Below are positions 39,494 through 53,200 of a DNA stretch of 64,000 nt, one piece after another. This DNA is from Archivesica marissinica (taxonomy: Eukaryota; Mollusca; Bivalvia; Venerida; Vesicomyidae). The stretch spans positions 6,885,773-6,949,772 of the forward strand of contig CM026404.1 of NCBI GenBank assembly GCA_014843695.1. Direction: 5' to 3'. Position 1 is the first letter of the stretch. Each line of letters begins with the position of its first letter. The translations under genes were made by a program, and so were the position numbers. Under the pieces are notes generated by a model that was not told the DNA's origin, did no database searches, and saw only the letters and a list, made by a program, of their open reading frames with translations.

Positions 39494-42400
39494 GTAAGTT
39501 TATCTATTGCTTTGAGTTTGTATTATATTAGATATGTCCATGATTATAAATATACAACCTGCCGTCTAGTCGTGTAGTTTTCGTACATGACGAAATTTTC
39601 GGATATATGTTGAATGCATGTCTGGTATATGACGGTAGTAAGGATTTAACAGTAGATTAGCTTAGCATATGGGCAGTTTATACAAATTTATTAGCTCGAT
39701 AGCGAAACAAGTTTGTACAACCTGAAGCGAACGTGCTACCAATTGCGCTATCATGGTTACACATTGATCATAGGTTGCAATGGTATACAAGTCAGCGACC
39801 TTAGTGTCTCGCTATAGAGCTAGCTTTTATTATTTATATAGAGTCTCCAGGTAATGAAAGATCATGTGGTCGTGTGTTCATGCCCTGACTCCTGCCCCAT
39901 GCTTGACTACACATATTCCGACTTTGGTTGCTCTCTGTTTTAACGGTTGATAAAGAGGGGAGTGTAGTGGTACATGTATACAGGGAGACATGTATTGTTT
40001 TTCGCCTCCAGGTAATGGAAGATCAAGCGGTCGTTGGTTTCAAACATTGACTTGGGCTTGGTTACTGCATAACTTGCAGCAACACCTCTTCCTTAGTACA
40101 TGTAGGATGCAGTTAGTATTTGTTAAGAGGGTAACTTTTTTGAATTATTCTGATTACATTTATGTCGCGGATGAAAACTTGCAATTTGTCATATCAGAGT
40201 GAGTAGTTGTACATGTAGATTGAAAGTTGCTCAAATGTTGCCAATTGAACTACATGTATGTACAGTCTGTACGCCATCATCCCCAGCCTTGAATAAGTTT
40301 TTTAATTTTCGTACATGTATGACGTAACCCTTCTTCTCTGGCTGCCGGCCACAATGTTATGTATAAGATGTATGTGGCATAATTTTATATTTACAGGAAT
40401 TTGGACCCACTGACTGAAACTGTATCCTTGGATATGAATAATTTAAACAGTTAACTGTACAATAGCTTGGTGACTAACCTGTTTAAAACAGCAAGATTCA
40501 TCTTTCAGACACCATGGTAACAGTATTGCTGTGATTCTGGCAGCAGCAGCCTCTGCGTTGGATGTGTAGACACCCAGTTAAAGTCATAGAGTAATAATGG
40601 ACCCTGATAGTGATGGAATTTCATTTTTAAATATGCTTGGATATGGCCTAAATTGTTGTATGTATATTGTCTTATGGTTTTATCAAAATATATATTTTTT
40701 TAATTTAGTTTTGAACCCGAAACCACGTGTCCAGAACCCAAGCGTCTGTGGTTAGTTTATACAAACTTATTTTAGCTCGATTGCGAAACAAGTTATTTCA
40801 ACTTATAATATAAATCACTCTGGAGAGCTCATTCCTGATGGAATCCATCGCCACGAGGGAGAGAGAAGAGGCAACGTGGAATTTAAATGCCTTGCCTAAG
40901 GGCACAATTGTAACGGCTCCAGTGGGGCTCGAACTCCCGACCTATCGCACCTGAAGCGAACGCGCATCCACTACGCTATCACGACTTCCACTGTGGTTAA
41001 AGTTTGTTTAAACGAAAACATAAAATTATAATTCCTATGCAAAGTTATCCTACTGCTACCGTAAGTAAATCACCAAAAGTTATTCATGAGAGTCATGAAT
41101 TTGTAAAACCCTTGTATTGCTGACATCGTTCCCTTCTGAAATAGAATTTGTTCGAATCCAATATAGATTATATTACATTACACGTATATTACATTACACG
41201 TATATAACATTACACGTATATTACATTACATGTATATAACATTACACATATATAACATTACACATATATAACATTACATGTATATAACATTACACATATA
41301 TAACATTAAATGTATATAACATTACACATATATAACATTACATGTATATAACATTACACATATATAACATTACACGTATATAACATTACACGTATATAAC
41401 ATTACACGTATATTACATTACACGTATATGACATTACACGTATATTACATTACACATATATAACATTACACGTATATAACATTACACGTATATTACATTA
41501 CACGTAACATTACACGTATATTACATTACATGTAACATTACACATATATAACATTACACGTATATAACATTACACGTATATAACATTACACGTATATTAC
41601 ATTACACATATATTACATTACACGTATATAACATTACACGTATATTACATTACACGTATATTACATTACACATATATAACATTACACGTATATAACATTA
41701 CACGTATATAACATTACACGTATATTACAATACACGTAACATTACACGTATATTACATTACATGTAACATTACACATATATAACATTACACGTATATAAC
41801 ATTACACGTATATAACATTACACATATATAACATTACACGTATATTACATTACACGTATATAACATTACATGTATATAACTGAATAAAACCTTTCTGAAG
41901 GATTTATAATTCCTTGACCATGGTGGCAGTATGGATTGCCATTTTACCTGCAGTATATGGCACACTGGCCGGAATACTTCCAAGTTGCCGAGTCACCATC
42001 GGGAGAAATTATGGGTTACAGTAAGTGTGTGATTAATTATTTGTTTATATATTTCAACATTTCCACATTTCTATATACATAGGGCCTACTACATGGTCAT
42101 GATTCATTTATTGGTTTATGAATATCATGGACCAGTCCATGTGAGTTACTTGGTGTTGAAAGAGTTAAATGGTGTTCTTTAATATACTTTTGTTGCAAAA
42201 TAGGGTTAAAATGCACAGTACCATTAAATACAACATTTGAATAGTAGTGCTTTATAATGGGCCAGTGTATCTTACTAAACAACATTTTGTTTGAAAATCG
42301 TAAAAACCAAAAAATTGGTACAGATGAAAGCGTTCAGTTCGGTTCCCATGCCAACTTTGAACATGTAGTGGTGTTCATAACCTGATGGAAACTATCAACC

Positions 42401-44193
42401 CACGTTTCATTCCTTGAAACAGTTCAAACTTTATTTATTTAACAACGATTGCGAAGCAAGTTTTAACAACTTGTATTAATCACTCTCGTTGGCGCGGATG
42501 AAAGCGTAAATGTGGTGATTTGTGTGGGAGAAAACCCACCTGTCCGATCTGCGACCATCGTACCATAGCTCTTCCTGTTTCTCACCAGTTAGACATTAAT
42601 TACAACTCTCTTATAGTAAACTTAGCACTGTTATTTCTGAGGCCACAAATATAGCGTAAAATGAAAACAGTTTCATTTTAATTTCAGACTAAGGTGACGA
42701 TTATTGATATAAAATCTGAACTTAATCTAGAGAGCATATGCTCTCAAGGGAGATATGAATTACTTGAACTGTCTCGAGGGAGATATGAACTCCTTGAACT
42801 GTCTCGTGGGAGATATGAACTCCTTGAATTGTCTCGAGGGAGATATGAACTCCTTGAACTGTCTCGTGGGAGATATGAACTCCTTGAATTGTCTCGTGGG
42901 AGATATGAACTCGTTGAACTGTCTGGAGGGTGGTTTGAACTGTCTGGAGGGAGATATGAACTCCTTGAACTGTCTGGAGGGAGATGTGAACTCCTTGAAC
43001 TGTCTGGAGGGAGATTTGAACTGTCTGGAGGGAGATATGAACTCCTTGAACTGTCTGGAGGGTGGTATGAACTCCTTGAACTGTCTCGTGGGAGATATTA
43101 ACTCCTTGAACTGTCTGGAGGGAGATATGAACTCCTTGAACTGTCTGGAGGGAGATATGAACTCCTTGAACTGTCTGGAGGGAGATATGAACTCCTTGAA
43201 CTGTCTAGTGGGATATATGAACTCCTTGAACTGTCTCGAGGGAGATATGAACTCCTTGAACTGTCTCGTGGGAGATATGAACTCCTTGAACTGTCTCGAG
43301 GGAGATATGAACTCCTTGAACTGTCTCAAGGGAGATATGAACTCCTTGAACTGTCTCGTGGGAGATATGAACTCCTTGAACTGTCTCGTGGGAGATATGA
43401 ACTCCTTGAACTGTCTCGTGGGAGATCCTTGAACTGTCTCGAGGGAGATATGAACTTGAACTGTCTTGAGGGAGAAGTGAACTCCTTGAACTGTCTGGAG
43501 GGAGATGTGAACTCATTGAACTGCCATGAGGGAAATATGAACTCCTTGAACTATCTTGATGGACATATGAACTCCTTGAACTATCTTGAGGGACATATGA
43601 ACTCCTTGAACTGCCTCGAGGGAAATATGAACTCCTTGAACTATCTTGATGGACATATGAACTCCTTGAACTGTCTGGAGGGAGATATGAACTCCTTGAA
43701 CTGTCTCGTGGGAGATATGAACTCCTTGAACTGTCTCGAGGGACATATGAATGCCTTGAACTGTCTCGTGGGAGATATGAACTCCTTGAACTGTCTCGAG
43801 GGACATATGAACGCCTTGAACTGTCTCGTGGGAGATATGAATTACTTGAACAGTTGAACTGTCTCGTGGGAGATATGAACTCCTTGAACTGTCTCGTTTC
43901 TCCCTATTTTTACTCGGGGTGGGAGGAGTGTTTCGATATAGACTAGATAGTTTCCTCAAATGAATGAATTCAACCTCCCTAGTGGGATTCGAACCTACAT
44001 CACTTGACGGCAAGAGATTTGAAGTCAGCGACCATAACCATTGCACCCCCTCTACGAACAGAGTCAATGTATATGGAACTTGATTCATTAAATAAACAGC
44101 TGCTTTCATCGCTATTTACCAATTCGAACCTAAATATATCTGTAAGATGTGAAGGGTAAGGGTGAGAGAGATTTGGTCCATAACTAACAGTTC

Positions 44194-44249
<56 letters not shown>

Positions 44250-47200
44250 AGTTTTACGTTTATTTATCGCTCAAATGCGCAACCGGTAGAGACGCCTCCT
44301 GAAGAAATTAGTCATTTTAGAGTTTTGGGGGATAGTCCAATGATACAGACTGAGACCCATTCCAGAGTCTCCTCTGGTTCTTTTACGTGCACGGTGTAAA
44401 GCACCGACACAAGACCTTGGTTTAAAGTTCCACCTGAAAGACTATTCATTTTATTAGGGTCAGACGGGGGATTGAACCTACAATCCCTGGATTACCAGTC
44501 CAGAGTGTTAACCACTGGACTACTGTGTACTTTCAGTAATGGGTAAGGCAGAGGGTAGTGGAGAGAATTGGCATGGTCATGTGACAGCACTCACGGTAGC
44601 TCCAGAGTACAGACGTCTCGGTCTAGCGGCTAAACTCATGAGTAATCTCGAAGAAATCTCAGAAAAGTAAGAATTTTACATGTATTAAGGTCACATGCTT
44701 AAAGCAGCATTATATCGTATGAAATAAATGATATTTGAAAAATTCAAATTTTATGTATTGGTAGCAATGCTTCTACACATTCTAACATTATAGTTCAATT
44801 GACCTTTCTGCAAACGCTACTTAGGCACGCCCCCCATAGTTACAGGTGCTCGCTGTAACCACGCGAGACAAGCTATCTAACAAAATGGCGTCTAACGCAG
44901 ACCTGCATCGAGTTAATCTAGATAAAATTCCGTCGAATTTCTCGGTTTTATTTCACCCAGATAAGAATATCTCGTTGAAAGCAAGGGTTTTAGGTGAATT
45001 CAGGTGATTTCGTATAATTCCCTGTTCGTCTAATGGTAGTTTCGTATACTAGTGCATTCGTATAATCACAGGTTCGTATTTTATATATATATAGTACTGC
45101 ACTATACAGGCCCATTATAATAATGCTATTATTAGCTATTTAGGTAAGTAGACACAATTATGAATGGGACTATGTAGCCGTGTGTTTGCCATACCAGGAG
45201 TGATTATCTATCTAGGTTTCATGCCACTAATCAAGATTAATTAAAGTGAATAGGGGAGAATAAATAAATCATTCCGCATTTTCGATGATTCCAACGGTGG
45301 CACTTATCACAGCTAAGAGCATGCATACGGCTGGAAACGTGACGAGAGCAAAAAACGCATGGAAAAATAGACACCATGGTTGTAATGAAATTGATGTGAA
45401 GAGCATGATATTTATACATGATTCAAGGGCTTGGACATATGGCACGGCTCAGCTCTAAAGCTGATAAAACATGGGCATACAAGCCAGCATCACAAATGTT
45501 TGAGCCGACCAATCAAGGTGTGAAGAATAATATATATTCTCCAGTAATTGATTAATTTGTCAACAGCCCATCTCATAATAGACGTAGGTGTGAAGGTTAT
45601 TTCTCTAAAGTACAGATATACGGATGAGGACGTGTTAAGTGTTCGTGGTAAATGCTTGCGCAGTCAACGGAAGAGTGAACAACCACATCGTGTCAACTTT
45701 GACATCAAAAGAAATGAAATATGCCACCGTCTTGAGAGACTCGACCCTATGCCTCCTAGAAGACTCGAACATTAGGCCCAAAAACTGAACACCAGTACGT
45801 TCACTGAGCTAATATGGGAATCCCACAGCTCTGCACATGCATGTGTACTATTACTACTATCTGATCCCTAGTCCACCATCCACGACAATATGTATGAACC
45901 ACATGTATAATCACCACTATACTCACATATCTCTTGTGAACGGTAGATCTATTAATGCAGAATATATTTTTTCGAAATATTTTATTATGCATAAATAAAT
46001 TAATTTCAACTTACTTGTGTGCAAATATATCTGTTTGCATTAATTTTGGATGTATTCAGCTGGTCGTTTGGTCGTTCACACAACTTAATCCACCTTAGAC
46101 ATGTTTTCCAGATTTGTCTTAGGTTTTGAAAATGGCACGAATTTAACGTCACCTATCAATCGATCTGGATATCTACATCACTGTCACACAGCCCGTAACT
46201 ACATCTTTTCACCATTGTCAATGACAGACAGTATTAATTAATTTTAAATATTTTTCAAAAAATAATTTCAGATCACGATCACTCGTTATCAGATTTGATT
46301 AAAATGTTACTACATAACTCATTTATCTAACAGAACGATAAAACAATGACTCGGTGTAGTAATCAATTATATAATTATGTGCACACATTTTATAATTGAC
46401 CAATTAGCACAATCAGTGCTAAATTCCGATGTGAAATACTTTGATCTTGATAGCAGTGGCCCCTATCGGGTATTATAACTCGGCGGTCTCTGTGATGTAC
46501 CGTTAGTGGGTAAGTTGTTGATTGCTCCCAATAAACAGTGTGACACGCTTAAATTTGATTGCTGTGTTTGTGAGAAAAGAATGACTATATGGGGTCAGTC
46601 GGTGTTTTTATAGATGCATTGTTTTTAAAGCAGCTGTCTGGTATTTTGTGGTTCATATACACACTTTTAGATTTGTCCAAGGATTTTGAAATGGGTTGAA
46701 TTTAACGTCGATCACCAGGATATCGACTAATTTTGTACTATAACTAACCCACACACCAAAGCTACACATTTTCAACATCATTAAAACAATTTTAAACCCG
46801 TATTTTCGATCAAATTCACGCCTTTTCAAATTTGTCTACTCGTTACTAGTGTGTCTAATATGCATTGTTTGTCTAACAAGATGGCGGCGATAAACCGTTG
46901 CCGGGGGTGTGCGCGAATGGTGCGATGCGATTGGCTAACGCCAGCTGTCAATCAAAATCGGCAGAAAGGTCAATTGGTAAGCAAGTTTTTTTGCGATAAA
47001 ACAAACTCAAAACCGAAAGTAGGACTTTCCGAGTCGATCGGTCACGCATTTGTTTACAACCAGAACGCATCGTCGGCACTTGTTTACATTCGGAATGCAT
47101 CGTCCCCATTTGTCCCACGTTGTCTTTTTTAATTAAATTACTTGAGATGTTGATTCATACCTCTGTTATCTAAGTCTTTTAGTGACATGTCTACATCCCC

Positions 47201-50200
47201 GCGAGGAGTTCGACATTAGTGGAAGATAGATAGATAGTCTTTCATGTTCAAAATATATACGTTGTTTTCTACATCATCTGTTGTTTCACGCATGCGCGCT
47301 GTTCGTGTTTACATTTCGTGTGTTGATAAACAAATTTGCGTATACGACGGTTTATATTTATTGGAATTTTATCGTTTCTGAGGTACTATTTCAATTTTTG
47401 TAAATACACACACATTAGTATTATATTTTACCCAAAACATCCTTTATTACGATGTAATGCTGCTTTAAGAGTTTGTTCACTCAATTTGGAAATTGAATTT
47501 GGTAGGTATAATGATATAGAAAGAGAAAATCGTCTATGTAAACTATGTAACCAGAGGACGGTTGAATCAGAGTATCACTTTTTGCTATGTTGCACCAGAT
47601 ACAGAAGTTTAAGAACTAAATACCTTGGTAGCATATCTTGGCCATGTGTACAGAAATTCAATACCATCATGTCATCAAAGAATATAATGGGATTGTTAAG
47701 GATATCGAAATATATAGAGGAATCTATGTTGCTAAGAAAAAATACCCTAGATAATATCACTGTTTCATAAAATATGTATGTACAGTGTATGTATTTGTGT
47801 ATGTCTTTTTGCCATATTTTATGCTTGTGTAAATGACCAAAGGCTGATAATGCCAATAAAATTGAATTGAATTAGTTTGTAATCCTTTAAATATTACTTA
47901 TTTCATTCCCCTAAAAATCTTTATGATCTTGTCTATAATGAATGAAACTATCTAGAGTTCCATGCGCCGAGGTTATAAAACTGTTCTCCAATCTCATGCT
48001 TGTGATTGGTTCAGCTGTTTGCAAATCTCAGACTCAGCCAATCAAATCACTTGAGCTTGAGTTTGAGGTCTGATAAAAGTTTTATGATCTCCGGCCAAGT
48101 CCCGGGCCCATAATCATAACAAATCATTCTCAGTCGTGCATCTAATCATGATCAGATATTTTGAAATGTCCAGCACGCAAATACCTACGACGTGTATTAT
48201 ACGACAGTCCGCCTCCGTGATCGAGTGGTTAAGGTCGCTGACTTGTATACCACTGTAACCTATCATCACTGATGGTCACAGGTTCGAGCCCCGCTCAGGC
48301 CGTGTGTCATTTATATGAAAAAGTTGGCAGTTTCTTACGGAGGTTGGTACACCCAGGTACTGGTTAACCGCTGGAGCCTGCCCAGGAAAGGTGTTGTTAG
48401 GTAAACTGCCTGCCGGCGATATAGCCCAAAATGGTGCTGATGCAGGCGTAAAACCCGAAATATAACAATAATAACATATTGTATTATACGCCAAGTTATA
48501 TAACAAATGTTTAATCAATTTACACTCATCCTTGCAGTAATACCACAGTATTGTAGAATTTATTCCTGTGTGTTTCTTTGTTGATTTATTTGTACGAGTG
48601 TCTAACAAGGTGGCTGTGGACATATTCCTGTGTATTTACAGGAAGCAGTGTTTCTTTGTTGATTTATTTGTACGAGTGTCTAACAAGGTGGCCGTGGACA
48701 TGTACAACAAGCTGGGATACAGCGTATATAGGAGGGTTATAGAGTACTACTCCGGAGAAGTAGATGAAGATGCATTTGGTAAGAATAGACACTGTAATAT
48801 AATATAGTATCCCATTTGGCCGATATTAATTTTCATGTCTACACTGATCCCCTATACATATACTCTCCCCCACACTATATATAAAAACCTCATTTGTTTA
48901 AATATAAATGGAAGTCATGATAGCGCAGTGGATGTGCATTCGCTTCAGGTGCGAAACGTCCGGAGTTGGAGCCCTGCTGGAGCCGTTACGATTGTGCCCT
49001 TAGGCAAGGCATTTAAATTCCATGTTACCTCTTCTCTCCCTCGTGGCGATGGATTCCATCAGGAATGATGTCTCGAGAGTGATCAATATAAGTTGTAAGA
49101 ACTTGTTTCGCTATCGAGCTAAAATTAATTAGTGTAAACTAAATATAGAACAGCCCCTAGAAATAATGTTGATACTGTCATGGTATGTACTTATCTGTAT
49201 TAAAATAATTAAACTTCTCTGAACAAATTGTTCCAAAGTTGCGGTGATCCCAGAAAGAGGCTGCATAAATTAATAAATTAAAAACTACCACAAAGAGACA
49301 AAAATAGAAGTAATGAACAGAAACTCCAATGCCATCGCTCTATCCCACTACTCTCTATAGACCAACCATCGTTACAAATGTAAATTGCTTTATAATGCTA
49401 TACTATATAAAGTGTGTCTTATGTTAATACTATGAAATTATGAGAAATAAAAAACAATAAAATAAAAAAAAGAATAGACACGGTATTTCAACTATTTTTA
49501 TGCTCTATTCCGGGACCGTATGTCCATAGTTGTTGTCTTTGCCTCTGTCCGCAATAATGGTTGCGCCTGTTACAGTGTGATTACGGTCTTGGACTTAAAA
49601 TCACTAGCCCCTCACCACTGTAGGTTCGAATCCCACTGGGAGTGATGAATTCCTTCATATGAGGAAGCTGTCCAGTGGTTCTACCTGGGTGCCCGTCCAT
49701 GCAGAAAAATACTGCTCGGAGTGCTACCTGGGGTCTTCCACCATCAATAATAGATGGAGACTCGCCACATGACCTAACCTGTTTGTGTGAGTTGAAACGT
49801 CAAAACAAACGGACAAGCATCAAATTCTATAATATCTGGAGCCAACTCCTTCCTAATCATATAATATAAATATTTATTCTAGAGTGGAAAAAGGGCAGGG
49901 TGGGTCCAAAAAGGGGCATGTGGGTCCAAAAAGGGGCATGTGGGTCAAAAAAGGGGCAGGGTGGGTCCAAAAAGGGGCAGGTGGGTCAAAAAATGGGCAG
50001 GTGTGGTCAAAAAGGGGGCAGGTGGGTCAAAAAAGGGGCAGGTGGGTCAGAAAGGGGACATGGTACATTTTGAGCTACGATGGTGTGTAGTAGGAGGTAG
50101 TCTGGGGTTAGCCCCTAGAAAATTTTGCTTGATCAAAGAGGCAGTAAGGCAGTACATATTGGTGAGACGGGCGGACAAGTTCCAAGTTATATAGGTCTGC

Positions 50201-53200
50201 CCGCCCGAATGTTGAGGCTTATATAAAAAATATTCTTTTTTAATAAAAAGGTGGGGCTAAAAAGTGCAGGGTGGCATGCCCTGCCCTTATGCTGTAGAAA
50301 AACCCCTAATATTTTTATATTGTCATTTAATGCATTTTATTCCAGATTAGTATTCTGCGATTCTTTGCATAAGGATATGTAATAAAATGTATCAAATAAG
50401 ATGATATGAATATTGATATTAGATGGTTATGAATATTGATATTAGATGGTTATGAATATTGACATTAGATGGTTATGAATATTGATATTAGATGGTTATG
50501 AATATTAATATTAGATGGTTATGAATATTGATATTAGATGGTTATGAATATTGACATTAGATGGTTATGAATATTGATATTAGATGGTTATGAATATTAA
50601 TATTAGATGTTATGAATATTGATATTAGATGGTTATGAATATTGATATTAGATGGTTATAATATTGATTAGTGGTTATGATATTGACATTATGGTTATGA
50701 ATATTGATATTAGTGTTGTTTGATGGTTATGAATATTGATATTAGATGGTTATGAATATTGATATTAGATGGTTATGAATATTGATATTAGATGGTTATG
50801 AATATTGACATTAGATGGTTATGAATATTGATATTAGATGGTTATGAATATTAATATTAGATGGTTATGAATATTGATATTAGATGGTTATGAATATTGA
50901 CATTAGATGGTTATGAATATTGATATTAGATGGTTATGAATATTAATATTAGATGGTTATGAATATTGATATTAGATGGTTATGAATATTGATATTAGAT
51001 GGTTATGAATATTGATATTAGATGGTTATGAATATTGACATTAGATGGTTATGAATATTGAGTTATGATTGATATTAGATGGTTATGAATATTGACATTA
51101 GATGGTTATGAATATTGATATTAGATGGTTATGAATATTAATATTAGATGGTTATGAATATTGATATTAGATGGTTATGAATATTGATATAGATGTTATG
51201 AATATTAATATTAGATGGTTATGAATATTGATATTAGATGGTTATGAATATTGATATTAGATGGTTATGAATATTAATATTAGATGGTTATGAATATTGA
51301 TATTAGATGGTTATTAGTTTTCTCCATGTACTGTAAAACACCAGGTGATCATTTAGGAATTGTTTTGGAAAAGTACTTGAAACTTTACATCCAAAAGATA
51401 ATTGTTTAATCAAGTTTTTAGTGTATAAACCCAACAACTGTTTACATAATTAATCCAAGAAATTGTGTGTCGTAAATATCTGATTGTTACAACACATTAG
51501 TAGAAACATATCTTTCTGCCACATTCCAACAGAGCATTTTCAATTATGTTGCACTTTAAATGGTCTACACCAGGTGTGGTATATTGCAGCAGATTATGTA
51601 ACAATTACCTACACATATGGAGCGTAGGTGGTCGAAACAGTACATCGATGCATGCATGTGGTGAATGAGGCTTCAGTAAGCCAGATGTCTAATTGGATTA
51701 TAATTGGATTATGAGAATTTGTTGAATATATTCGTTTGTACCCTGTGGATTCATCTGTATTGTTTCAAGCGCGCTCTCTCTCTATATGTTCTCTATATTG
51801 ATCAAATTTCTAGTGATAGTTTACTTTGTGTGTTTTACGTTTATTTATCGTCGCTACCAGTTGCCCATATGAGCGACGCCTCCTGAAGAGATTAGTAATT
51901 TTAGATTTTGGAGGATAGTGCAATGATACAGACAGAGACCCATTCCAATATCTCATCTGGTTCTTTTACGTGCACAGTGTAAATCACCGACACGAGACCT
52001 CGGTTTAACGTCCCATCTGAAAGACTGTTAATTTTATTAGTGTCAGACGGGGGATCGAACCTGCGATCCCTGGATTAGCAGTCCAGCATTTTACCACTGG
52101 GCTACAGATCCGTCTGTGATAGTTTACGTCAATGTTTTACATGTTTAATAGCCTGGGTTCCAGTCTGTCGATTTTTCACTTTTTAACTTCTAGCAAAATG
52201 ATATTATTAGAAACTCAATAATTAATGGTCTCGGTGTTAAAAATATATTTATTTTACTGACCAGGCAACATATATCCACGTTCCCAGGCTACATGTTTAA
52301 GATTAACATCCCATAAATTAGAAATTGAATTTGGAAGATTTAATGGTATTGATCACAAGGATTCGGCACGTTTGGGGGTACTAGTATATATATTTAAGTA
52401 CAGGGGTTCTACTCTGTGGGATGTCAGATTTCGCATCGATCAGTAAAATGGCCCTATCTGAAACAATTTTGTACAAAGCTGTCCAAATATAACGCCTATC
52501 CCGAGTCTTTATATTGTTCTTCAAATAAAACACAACTTTAAGCTGCATGCATGTATACTTTGCAAACAATTGCCACAGACATTGGCCATAGCAGGTCACA
52601 TTTCCATACTAGGACACGGGTTCTGTCAGCAACAAAAAAAAATCTTCGACGGGAGAGTTTTAACTGTGAATAACATTATCAATAAAATGTGTTTCCACTA
52701 ACGTGTAGGTTTATTCGGCAAAAATGTACGTCAAAAAGAGATTTCGTAGCAAAATCAATTTGTTTAGAAAATTTCTAAAGCGGTGCAATTCGCGTTGAAA
52801 CGAGCGTTCTGATTGGATTATTAGAATGTAACAAGATGTTTTTTTATATATGAAGAATAATCCTAATCCAATCAGAACGCTCGTTTCAACGCTCGTTGTG
52901 CGTCGTATGTCATGCGTCGTCAACATTTGACCTGAAACAACATTTCATCCTGAACCACTGATATCATGAAACTTCATAGCAATGGTCATTGGGTGATCCT
53001 CTTTCAAGATTGCTCAAATTAGGTCGCTATGTCTTGAAACTAGGTCACTAGGTCAAATGAGTGCCACCATTTCCATAAACTTTGTTTGGAGCATTATTAG
53101 ATGATAATCACTAAAGTGCTCAAGCCGTATCGATTCATCAACTAAAATGGCTGCCAGTGGGTGGGGAAATGCTTTGATATGTTTCCAATAGAATTATGTA

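Larger units (their letters stand above)
40422..41929 (+). other. U12-type (GT-AG) intron of NAA20
   Basis: The donor GTATCCTTG matches the U12 consensus at eight of nine positions. The branch site TTCCTTGAC (41910-41918) is a perfect match, with the AG 12 bases after the branch A. There is no polypyrimidine tract before the AG (CATGGTGGCAG), as expected for U12 introns. It contains a SINE-B and the 16-bp array. Confidence 0.88.

Noticed and set aside
42694..43857. Leucine-rich-looking frames (LNCLEGDMNS repeats)
   Set aside because: They resemble leucine-rich repeats at first sight, but come from a 30-bp minisatellite open on both strands and lack the LRR spacing and any flanking domain.
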